NCBI GenBank assembly: GCA_964651325.1 | Contig: CAZYXP010000092.1 | Location: 1-13,284, forward strand | From: JADFOB01 sp964651325 | Lineage (GTDB): Bacteria > Planctomycetota > Phycisphaerae > UBA1845 | Reading direction: 5' to 3' | DNA length: 13,284 nt | Shown here: one piece after another, positions 1 through 5,939 of the stretch | Position numbering within the stretch: position 1 is the first letter of the stretch | How the letters are laid out: the number at the start of each line of letters is the position of its first letter | The notes under the pieces: generated by a model | Databases searched by the model: none | What the model was told of the DNA's origin: nothing | What the model saw: only the letters and a program-made list of their open reading frames with translations | Translations under genes and position numbers: made by a program

Positions 1-429
1 CGCCAGCGACTCCAACTCACTAAAGGCAAACCGCTTCAGCGGGGATTGCGCGCGATTGAAGCTCATCCCGTGGATGGTGTGTACGATGATCGGGACACGC
101 GCGCGACGCGCCGTCAGACGCCCGAGGATACCGGCCTTGCTGCTGTGCGTGTGGACGATGTCCGGTTGAAATTCGCGCATCCATTTCGTCAGCGCGCTCA
201 GCGCGGCCAGGTCGCGCGCGGGGCGAATCGCACGAACCAACGTGTCCATCCGCACGAGCTTGCATCCAATGGCTTTGGCCGCCTCCCAGAGCGATCCTTC
301 CGGGCCGGTCTCCGGGCCGGCAATGAGCGTGACGTCATGCCCGCGCTCGTGCAGCCCGCGGCACGTTAGAAGCGTGTTCTCCTGCGCGCCGCCGACAATC
401 AAACGCGTAATGACATGACAGATCTTCAT
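1..429 (-). CDS. Glycosyltransferase family 4, N-terminal part (partial, runs off left edge)
   Basis: Reading leftward from the ATG at 429, 143 codons stay open to the window edge, so the C-terminal donor-binding half is missing. The protein opens MKICHVITRLIVGGAQENTL, the first Rossmann strand and glycine-rich loop typical of GT-B glycosyltransferases of family 4. It continues with RGLHERGHDVTLIAGPE, and then FQPDIVHTHSSKAGILG followed by RVPIIVHTIHG. The family's role is to move a sugar from an activated nucleotide donor to a polysaccharide, lipid or protein acceptor at the cytoplasmic side of the membrane. The acceptor cannot be told from this half. No strong Shine-Dalgarno sequence is visible before the ATG, but homology begins at the first residue, which supports this start. 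It follows truA on the same strand after a 210-nt repeat-filled spacer, so co-transcription is doubtful. Confidence 0.88.
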   Translation of the reverse strand, partial: MKICHVITRLIVGGAQENTLLTCRGLHERGHDVTLIAGPETGPEGSLWEAAKAIGCKLVRMDTLVRAIRPARDLAALSALTKWMREFQPDIVHTHSSKAGILGRLTARRARVPIIVHTIHGMSFNRAQSPLKRFAFSELESLA

Positions 430-639
430 GCAGCGCCCAACAGAAGCCTCAGCGAACGAGTCCAATACCCAATACCCAGCAGCCACGCGCACCGCCGCGC
501 TCCTGCGCTACCTCGCAACCATCTCCCGAGCCGCGGGCTTGAAGCCCGCGCGGCGGCGCGGAACCCGCCCACAACCCCTCTCCCTCTTCTTCCTCCTTCG
601 TCTCTTTTCTTCATCCTTGGTGCCTTCGTGCCTTGGTGG
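430..639. repeat. Non-coding spacer made of short repeat motifs
   Basis: This spacer between truA and the glycosyltransferase contains three kinds of repeat. AATACCC occurs twice in tandem at 464-477. A near-perfect palindrome lies at 532-550 (CGCGGGCTT G AAGCCCGCG). Three imperfect 8-nt units occupy 613-636 (ATCCTTGG, TGCCTTCG, TGCCTTGG). Between the palindrome and the 8-mers, 575-612 is pyrimidine-only on the plus strand apart from a single G at 600, so it is purine-rich in the direction of transcription. The repeat block begins right at the truA stop codon. A minus-strand reading frame crosses it, but its composition is that of translated repeats, so I treat it as non-coding. Confidence 0.6.
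532..550. repeat. GC-rich palindrome, REP-like
   Basis: Nine-base arms (CGCGGGCTT / AAGCCCGCG) surround a single G at 541. In RNA this would fold as a short hairpin with a TTGAA-type loop. No T-tract follows on either strand, so it is not a typical intrinsic terminator, though it sits downstream of truA where one might be expected. It could be a mobile repetitive extragenic palindrome. Confidence 0.55.
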
Positions 640-1467
640 TCAATCCCCAATTTCATCCGAACAAGGATCAATGGCCGTATCAGCCTCGCCCGCGTAGTGG
701 GGTTCCGGCGTCAACAGCCGCGGTGGATACCGAACCCATTGAAGCGTCAGACCTTTGGCAGGAGCCGTCGATCCCGCGTTGCCTCGATCCTCGCTCGCCA
801 GAATCTCCGCCATGTATTCCGGCGCCCAATGCCCTCGACCAACCCGCAAGAGCGTTCCTGCCATGTTGCGAACCTGGTTAAACAGGAAACCGGTGCCTTC
901 TACCGTCATACGGATCTCGTCGCCAATCCGTTCGACGTCGCAGCGCATCACGGTCCGAACCGTGTTCGGCCTGTCCGCCGATCGCGTCGCCATGGCCCGA
1001 AAATCCATCGTGCCGACAAGATACCGCGCCGCAGCTTGCATGCGATCCACGTCGAGCGGCTGCCAAACGTGGTAGGCATAGCGATGCGTCAGCCGACCCG
1101 CGGGGCGCCGTTCGGAGTTGTGGACTCGGTAGCAGTATTGCTTGCTGATCGCACTTCGCGTCGCGTGGAAGGCGGAGTGGACGTCGCGAATGGCCACGAT
1201 CGACAGATCGTCCGGCAGGCGCGACCCGATGGCGTGGCGGAGTTTCCCGACCTCCAAGTCCCTCGTCGTTCTGAAGTTGCTTACGTGCCCCAGCGCGTGA
1301 ACCCCCGCGTCGGTTCGGCTGCATCCGATCAGATTGAGCGGATGCCTCGCCACGCGCCGAACGCTGTCCTCGACAGATTTTTGCACCGTTCGCAGGTCGC
1401 CCTGCCGCTGCCAGCCGTGGAATCGCGTTCCGTCGTAGGCAACAAGAATGTAGAGATTGCGCTCCAT
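640..1467 (-). CDS. truA: tRNA pseudouridine synthase A (TruA)
   Basis: This 275-residue protein converts uridines 38-40 of the tRNA anticodon stem-loop to pseudouridine in the cytoplasm. It begins MERNLYILVAYDGTRFHGWQ, the usual TruA opening (YDGTxFHGWQ). The catalytic motif is SRTDAGVHALG, with the nucleophilic Asp at residue 53. The conserved second half is present as GTGFLFNQVRNMAGTLL followed by RVGRGHW. Its length matches the family (about 245-275). A tail of about 20 residues after QWVRYPP is not conserved and ends just as the repeat block begins. The ATG at 1467 is chosen because homology starts there; the Shine-Dalgarno signal is weak. A hexamer like a -10 element (TAGAAT) lies upstream next to the inverted repeat at 1581-1608. 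All key residues are present, so the enzyme should be active. Confidence 0.97.
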   Translation of the reverse strand: MERNLYILVAYDGTRFHGWQRQGDLRTVQKSVEDSVRRVARHPLNLIGCSRTDAGVHALGHVSNFRTTRDLEVGKLRHAIGSRLPDDLSIVAIRDVHSAFHATRSAISKQYCYRVHNSERRPAGRLTHRYAYHVWQPLDVDRMQAAARYLVGTMDFRAMATRSADRPNTVRTVMRCDVERIGDEIRMTVEGTGFLFNQVRNMAGTLLRVGRGHWAPEYMAEILASEDRGNAGSTAPAKGLTLQWVRYPPRLLTPEPHYAGEADTAIDPCSDEIGD

Positions 1468-1580
1468 GGCTCGATCGTAGGGCCATCGGCGAGCGCGCTC
1501 AAGATGGTTTGCGCCGACGTCCAGCCGGCAAGATGCGGCAAAACGCTGTGACTACAGGCTGAAGGTCTATTCTAAAGTAG

Positions 1581-1608
1581 CCGGGGGCAAGCGTAGTGCC
1601 GCCCCCGG
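1581..1608. repeat. Inverted repeat with 8-bp perfect GC arms
   Basis: CCGGGGGC at 1581-1588 and GCCCCCGG at 1601-1608 are perfect inverted copies around a 12-nt loop. In the transcribed (minus) direction it follows the sigma-factor gene and precedes truA. No run of Ts follows, so it is at best a non-canonical terminator. It could equally be an intergenic repetitive palindrome. It lies 34 nt from the assembly gap. Confidence 0.6.
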
Positions 1609-1642
1609 ATCGCGCCGTCACCCAACCGCCCGACCCTGAAGG

Positions 1643-1742
1643 NNNNNNNNNNNNNNNNNNNNNNNNNNNNNNNNNNNNNNNNNNNNNNNNNNNNNNNNNN
1701 NNNNNNNNNNNNNNNNNNNNNNNNNNNNNNNNNNNNNNNNNN
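1643..1742. other. Assembly gap (100 N)
   Basis: Exactly 100 Ns, the conventional placeholder for a gap of unknown size. Apart from GG on each side, the flanking bases share no overlap, so real sequence is probably missing here. Confidence 0.98.
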
Positions 1743-1799
1743 GGTTGGAGGAAAGTATGGCATGGAGTCCGCCGCATGTGTCACGGACGCGATCCCCAA

Positions 1800-2642
1800 T
1801 CACGCGACCAACTCTTCCATCGGAGCGTTTGCGAATCGATGGCGAAGGCGCTGGAGAATATCCTTGTGAATCTGGCTGACCCGCGATTCGGAGAGCCGCA
1901 GGACGCTTCCGATCTCCGCCATGGTCATGCCTTCGAAGTAATAGAGCGTAAGGACCAGCCTCTCCTCGCGCGGCAAGCCGCGTGTCAGATGTTCGGTGAG
2001 CAACTCGCGCGAAACCGTCAATGCCGGGTCTTCCGTACGCGTGTCGCGAACGTCCCAACCGTGGGATGAGCCCTGGTGTCGGTTGTCGTCCGGCGGTTCC
2101 AATGCGGAAAAGTGGATTTCCTTACCCAGTTGCGAGAGGCGACAGAGGTAATCGTACCGTTCAACGGTCATTTCCAGGCGCTTGGCGAGGTCCGCCTGAG
2201 TCGGGCTTAGCTCTCGATCAGCGCCCAAAGCTTCTTTGGCGAGCATGCGGCGTTTCTCGAACGTCCGAACAGTGCGGCTTTGTGGATCGAGGCTGCGGAG
2301 CCAATCCATCACCGCTCCTGAGATACGCTGTTGGCAGAACGTCTCAAATTTGGCCTTTCGACCCGGATCATAGGCTTCGATCGCCTCGATCAGCCCGTCA
2401 AAAGCGGCGCTGCAAATCTCGTCGTAGGAAATCTGAGCGGGCAGTTTTCTGGAAAGGCGCGCCGCATGAGTGTGGACGAGTCCGCTATAGTGGATGACCA
2501 ACTCGTTTCTCAAATCCGTGGTATGGGTCCTCAGATACCGCTTCCAGAGCTTCTCGACGGGAATGGGTTTCGGGGCGGACCGCGGAAGCGGTGGCACGGC
2601 TAATTCGACCTTCTTCGCGGATTTCTTTGTCGTCTTTGGCAT
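1800..2642 (-). CDS. fliA: RNA polymerase sigma factor, FliA/WhiG (sigma-28) family
   Basis: This alternative sigma factor (280 residues) would direct RNA polymerase to a dedicated promoter class; in relatives these are flagellar or developmental genes. Region 2 is at about residues 35-119, with SYDEICSAAFDGLIEAIEAYDP and then KFETFCQQRISGAVMDWLR. Region 3 is at about 121-185. Region 4, with its helix-turn-helix, is at about 213-268 (LYYFEGMTMAEIGSVL, then SESRVSQIHKDILQRLR). The frame is open up to an ATG at 2708, but the ATG at 2642 is preferred: a GGAG Shine-Dalgarno sits 7 nt before it, and the 22 extra residues are not family-like. The first 30 residues form a basic, proline-rich extension. 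No flagellar gene or anti-sigma factor is in the window, so the regulon is unknown. A possible promoter lies at 2844-2872. Confidence 0.93.
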   Translation of the reverse strand: MPKTTKKSAKKVELAVPPLPRSAPKPIPVEKLWKRYLRTHTTDLRNELVIHYSGLVHTHAARLSRKLPAQISYDEICSAAFDGLIEAIEAYDPGRKAKFETFCQQRISGAVMDWLRSLDPQSRTVRTFEKRRMLAKEALGADRELSPTQADLAKRLEMTVERYDYLCRLSQLGKEIHFSALEPPDDNRHQGSSHGWDVRDTRTEDPALTVSRELLTEHLTRGLPREERLVLTLYYFEGMTMAEIGSVLRLSESRVSQIHKDILQRLRHRFANAPMEELVA

Positions 2643-3003
2643 TGAGAGGCTCCATAACTGGGGGCGCTTGGCCCACGTCCGGGGTCTTCGTTGGTAGCGG
2701 CTTTCCACTCTTCCTAAAGAACGTCAATTTGGGGTAATTGAGCGGCTTAGGGCAAATGCACGGCAGTGTTATTGTCGGCAACTTGGGTAATATAGCTTCA
2801 CTTTTTGATTCGGACCTTCCTCGCAAGGGGCGTTGTTCGTAACTCTATACTATGTATATGGTTACGGATCAATCAATAGGTCGTTGCGAAACGGCCCCGA
2901 GGATCTGGCGAGTTTTTTTTCGGTCGGACCTCAAGACATGTGTTCCGATAAGCGGCTATCGAGGCAAGAAGTTGACGCCACACGCCTGCAAGTCCTCGAA
3001 CGG
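2643..3003. other. Spacer between ATPase gene and sigma-factor gene
   Basis: This 361-nt stretch has no convincing gene. It is more AT-rich than its surroundings around 2770-2880 and contains a promoter candidate for the sigma-factor gene. A run of eight Ts lies on the plus strand at 2913-2920 without a good hairpin before it. No intrinsic terminator is seen for the exporter genes that end at 3004. The permease expected after the ATPase is absent. Confidence 0.6.
2844..2872 (-). promoter_or_regulatory. Possible sigma-70-type promoter for the sigma-factor gene
   Basis: On the minus strand, TTGATC (2872-2867) is followed after 17 nt by TATAGA (2849-2844). Each hexamer matches the bacterial housekeeping consensus at 4 of 6 positions, and the surrounding DNA is locally AT-rich. 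It would give a leader of about 195 nt. The support is only the motif match and the position. Confidence 0.3.
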
Positions 3004-3741
3004 TCACGCAGGGGGCTGTACGGACGATTCCGCTGCTTCCGCACGCGGTCGGTTGCGAACGTCTTCAACGATTTCCCCGTCACGCAACGTCACGACGCGA
3101 GCGCAGCGGTCCGCAACTTCATCTTCGTGCGTAACGATGACCACGGTTTTCCCGCGATCGTGGAGATCGTCGAAGACCTCGAGTATTTCCTGAGTCGTGG
3201 CCGTATCCAGGTTTCCGGTGGGCTCATCGGCGAGAATGATCAACGGATCGTTGACCAACGCTCTCGCTATGGCCGCTCGCTGCTGTTGACCACCGGACAT
3301 CTCGCTCGGCGTGTGCGACATACGGTCTTTGAGGCCGACCAACTCTGCGTGGGCGATGGCCAGCTCGCGGCGTTCAGCGCGAGGCTTGCCCAGATAGAAA
3401 AGCGGGACTTCCAGGTTTTCCAGCAACGTCATCTGTGCGATCAGATTGAAGTTTTGAAAGACAAACCCGATGCTCCGCCCGCGAATGTCGGAAAGTTGGT
3501 CGTCGCTCAACGTGGCGACGTCGGTTCCCCCGATCAGGTATTGACCGGAAGTGGGCCGATCCAAGCAGCCGATAATGTTCATCATCGTGCTCTTGCCTGA
3601 CCCGCTTTGGCCGATGATAGCCACCGTATCGCCGCGATGAATATCCATGGAAACGCCACGCAGGGCCTCGACCGAGACATCGCTGTCGGGCGTACCGTAG
3701 ACCTTCCGTAGATTGACTAGCGAGGCAATGGGTTCGGCCAT
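3004..3741 (-). CDS. ABC transporter ATP-binding protein, MacB/LolD type
   Basis: This 245-residue cytoplasmic ATPase would power an exporter or lipoprotein-extraction system. Walker A is GQSGSGKST (residues 44-52), the Q-loop is FQNFNL (95-100), the signature is MSGGQQQR (148-155), Walker B is IILADEP with Glu173, and the H-loop is His205. The sequences NIIGCLDRPTSG and PTGNLDTATTQEIL are typical of the MacB/LolD/FtsE-like subfamily, whose partner is an FtsX-type permease. The ATG lies 2 nt after the adaptor stop codon (TGA TC ATG), so the two are co-translated or at least co-transcribed. A 20-residue hydrophilic tail follows the ATPase domain. No permease follows: a spacer and the sigma-factor gene come next. 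All catalytic motifs are intact. Confidence 0.96.
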   Translation of the reverse strand: MAEPIASLVNLRKVYGTPDSDVSVEALRGVSMDIHRGDTVAIIGQSGSGKSTMMNIIGCLDRPTSGQYLIGGTDVATLSDDQLSDIRGRSIGFVFQNFNLIAQMTLLENLEVPLFYLGKPRAERRELAIAHAELVGLKDRMSHTPSEMSGGQQQRAAIARALVNDPLIILADEPTGNLDTATTQEILEVFDDLHDRGKTVVIVTHEDEVADRCARVVTLRDGEIVEDVRNRPRAEAAESSVQPPA

Positions 3742-3743
3742 GA

Positions 3744-5477
3744 TCAGCCCTGCGTCGATTTGTGGGCTAGTGCGCTATTCTCAGCGGCTCCGTGCCCGCC
3801 ATCCGATTTGGACTCATCGTTTTGCTTCGCGTCCTTCTTGCCTGAATCCTCGTCCGTCGCATGAAACGCTTGGGACTCCGATCGAGTCGGGGCCGGCAAG
3901 TCGGGGATGAGCCTGACTTGGTCGCTCTCAAACGCCAATAGGACGGTCTCGCCTTGTGTAATTCCTTGGGTCACCTGAGCCCACTCCGCCGCCACGGAGC
4001 CTATTTCGACCTCAACGGGCTGAACGGTCGAACCGGCGGACTTAAAGACATAGGTGCGTCCGGCCTTGCTATAGACCGCCTGGACCGGCACGGCGAGCGT
4101 GTCAACGACCTCGTCAACGAGAATACGGCAGTGGGCCGTCACGCCGGGCTTGAGCGGAACCTCGGTGGGGTCAAGCGTGATTTCCGTCTCATACTCCTTC
4201 AGATCAGGATTCAGCCAGCGATTCTGGGTATCGGCGACGACGGCGATCTTGGTCACCTTCCCTGAGAACTGCTTTTCGGGAATCCCCTCAACCTCGATGA
4301 TGGCGGCCTGTCCGAGCTTGATTTTGTCGGTCTTGGCTTCGTGGATTCTCACCGTGGCGAGCATTTTGGAGGTATCGGGGAGCAGCATGAGCATCTGCCG
4401 CTCGTGAACGGTCGCGCCCTCTTTGACGCGGCTGCTGGTGTCCCATGGCCGCGAATAATAAACGACGAACCCAGGCGCGGGCGCCGTGATGCGACACTTC
4501 TCGTATTGCTCCTTCAGTTTTGCCAGGCGAGTTCGCGTAATCTCTAGTTCTTTTTCCTTCCCTTCGAGATTGCGGGCCTTCCGGCGCGCTTCGGACTCGG
4601 CGTTCTTGATGATGCGTTCGCGCTCCTTGTACGCCTCGTCACGATCGGATTCTCGCTGCCGGCTTTCGGCTTTTCGGGTGTAGTTCTCGAGCACCGATTT
4701 GGCGAGCTTCGCCTTCTCCAATTCCCACTCGGCCTTGGCATGGGCCAGCTCATCCTGCTCGAATTCGATCTGGGTATAGAAACCCTTTTCGAGCAGTTTT
4801 CCGGCGGCCTCGTAGTCTTTGGCGGCCCGCTCCAGGGAGAGTTCGGCTTCTTCGATTCTGATCTGGGCGTCTCGTTTTTGCTCTTTCCAGTCGCCCTTTT
4901 CGTATTTCTCGAGCGCCAGGGCCTTGAGTTCCACGTCCAGGTCGGCTTTGCGGATGTCGCTGGCGTTGCGGTCTTTCTGAATCTCAAGATCGGTCTTGGC
5001 GGCCTCAAAGGCCGTCAGCGCGGTCGCCTCCTTGAGCTCTTCCTGGGTGATGCGGTCTGCGAGTTGATCGCTGGCAAGCTCGACCAGCAAGTCGCCCTTC
5101 TTCACTGCGGTTCCCTCGGCGATCACGCTAATGATCGTGGATTGTCCTTCGACCGCCGACTTGATGTCCACGGAGCGGGCCGCCTTGAGCTCCCCTTTCT
5201 CCTTCAATTCAACCAGAAAAGATCGGGGCGAAACCACGAATACGTTGTCTTCCTGAATAGAAGTGTCACGCCCGGTCAGGGTCGTCAGCGACCAACCGCC
5301 TCCGAGGAGCAAGATCAAGCACACTGTGACGACGGTGGGCACTGACACCCTGGCCCATCGTCTGGGAGGCCGCGGCAGCCGAGGTGCGAGCGTGCGGGTT
5401 GCGCGGCCGGCCGGCGTCAAGCCGCCCCTACGACGCTGTGGACCATCCACATTATGGGACGATGCTCGTGTTGCCAT
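3744..5477 (-). CDS. HlyD/MacA-family periplasmic adaptor (membrane fusion protein)
   Basis: This adaptor (577 residues) should link an inner-membrane ABC exporter to the TolC-like protein encoded upstream. A basic, proline/arginine-rich cytoplasmic N-terminus precedes one membrane segment at about residues 46-63 (TVVTVCLILLLGGG). Next comes a first half-lipoyl region at about 100-140. A very long charged alpha-helical hairpin, rich in Glu, Lys and Ala, spans about 143-328. The second half-lipoyl part is at about 328-342 (CRITAPAPGFVVYYS), and beta-barrel strands cover about 372-460. The last 45 residues are hydrophilic and rich in Lys, Asp and Ser. The frame opens at 5528, but the ATG at 5477 is preferred because AGAGG sits 8 nt before it. 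It is longer than typical MacA (about 370), mainly through the coiled coil and the tail. Confidence 0.93.
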   Translation of the reverse strand: MATRASSHNVDGPQRRRGGLTPAGRATRTLAPRLPRPPRRWARVSVPTVVTVCLILLLGGGWSLTTLTGRDTSIQEDNVFVVSPRSFLVELKEKGELKAARSVDIKSAVEGQSTIISVIAEGTAVKKGDLLVELASDQLADRITQEELKEATALTAFEAAKTDLEIQKDRNASDIRKADLDVELKALALEKYEKGDWKEQKRDAQIRIEEAELSLERAAKDYEAAGKLLEKGFYTQIEFEQDELAHAKAEWELEKAKLAKSVLENYTRKAESRQRESDRDEAYKERERIIKNAESEARRKARNLEGKEKELEITRTRLAKLKEQYEKCRITAPAPGFVVYYSRPWDTSSRVKEGATVHERQMLMLLPDTSKMLATVRIHEAKTDKIKLGQAAIIEVEGIPEKQFSGKVTKIAVVADTQNRWLNPDLKEYETEITLDPTEVPLKPGVTAHCRILVDEVVDTLAVPVQAVYSKAGRTYVFKSAGSTVQPVEVEIGSVAAEWAQVTQGITQGETVLLAFESDQVRLIPDLPAPTRSESQAFHATDEDSGKKDAKQNDESKSDGGHGAAENSALAHKSTQG

Positions 5478-5664
5478 CAAAACAACCTCTCTAGTTGAGT
5501 ATACCCCGTGGGTTCGCGGGCGATGCACGACGCCATACCCCGACTACCTCATACAAAGTATATCGCCAAAAGGGTGCATTATGCCAGTGTGAACGCGAAT
5601 TGCCGGTAGAAACTTGTCGGAACGCTACTGTTCTGAGTCAACCGTCGCACGCGGACTGCCAGGC

Positions 5665-5684
5665 TCGCGTTGGCCCAGTCGCGT
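5665..5684 (+). repeat. 20-mer, left copy at gap edge
   Basis: TCGCGTTGGCCCAGTCGCGT ends exactly at the left edge of the N run and recurs exactly at the right edge (5785-5804). This looks like a contig-end overlap left unmerged in scaffolding. A real tandem or dispersed repeat that broke the assembly is the alternative. Confidence 0.85.
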
Positions 5685-5784
5685 NNNNNNNNNNNNNNNN
5701 NNNNNNNNNNNNNNNNNNNNNNNNNNNNNNNNNNNNNNNNNNNNNNNNNNNNNNNNNNNNNNNNNNNNNNNNNNNNNNNNNNNN
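5685..5784. other. Assembly gap (100 N), probably artificial
   Basis: Exactly 100 Ns between two identical 20-mers. If the contigs simply overlap, no sequence is missing and the spacer is contiguous through one copy of the 20-mer. Confidence 0.95.
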
Positions 5785-5804
5785 TCGCGTTGGCCCAGTC
5801 GCGT
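5785..5804 (+). repeat. 20-mer, right copy at gap edge
   Basis: Identical to 5665-5684, and starts at the first base after the N run. Confidence 0.85.
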
Positions 5805-5939
5805 GTGGCCCGGCTGTCCCCGGCTGATCAATGGCCCACGCGCCGCGGAGGGGCGCTTTGCTGCGCGAAGCACCTTCCCCCCATTCGAGCTAGCCAGAAC
5901 GCAACAGGTAACTCGGCCGATCCTATCTGGCGTGAAACG

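Larger units (their letters stand above)
1468..1799. other. Spacer between fliA-type gene and truA, with assembly gap
   Basis: No supportable gene is seen here. The stretch holds a GC-rich inverted repeat (1581-1608), 100 Ns (1643-1742) and 57 nt of sequence next to the sigma-factor stop codon. On the minus strand, after the inverted repeat and before truA, the sequence CTACTTTAGAATAGACC contains a -10-like TAGAAT, but no convincing -35 hexamer lies at the right distance. A short minus-strand frame reads into the gap from the right (possible TTG start near 1799); its identity cannot be judged. Confidence 0.5.
5478..5939. other. Spacer between TolC-like and adaptor genes, with assembly gap
   Basis: No gene is supported here. 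The spacer measures 462 nt including 100 Ns, or about 342 nt if the contigs flanking the gap overlap by the shared 20-mer. In the transcribed direction, two TATACT hexamers lie upstream of the adaptor start (within about 5498-5503 and 5555-5565), but neither has a good -35 partner. The adaptor-ATPase pair may therefore have its own promoter, separate from the TolC-like gene. Confidence 0.5.

Noticed and set aside
426..671. Minus-strand frame of 81 codons across the truA-glycosyltransferase spacer
   Set aside because: It translates repeat motifs (for example HQGTKAPR) and a polypurine tract, overlaps the truA end, and shows no protein-like composition.
415..1551. Plus-strand open frame of 378 codons
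   Set aside because: It lies antisense to truA, whose product has clear catalytic motifs. The antisense translation is Arg/Pro/Ser-rich with no recognisable domain.
2485..2826. Minus-strand frame of 113 codons upstream of the sigma-factor gene
   Set aside because: It overlaps the sigma-factor start in another frame and has no recognisable domain or ribosome binding site.
2913..2920. Run of eight Ts suggesting a plus-strand terminator
   Set aside because: No stable hairpin precedes it and no plus-strand gene ends here.
2944..2951. TCCGATAA on the plus strand, 7 of 8 to the sigma-28 -10 element
   Set aside because: No TAAA-like -35 lies 15 nt upstream and no plus-strand gene follows.
2833..3600. 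Plus-strand open frame of 255 codons
   Set aside because: Antisense to the ABC ATPase, which has all its ATPase motifs.
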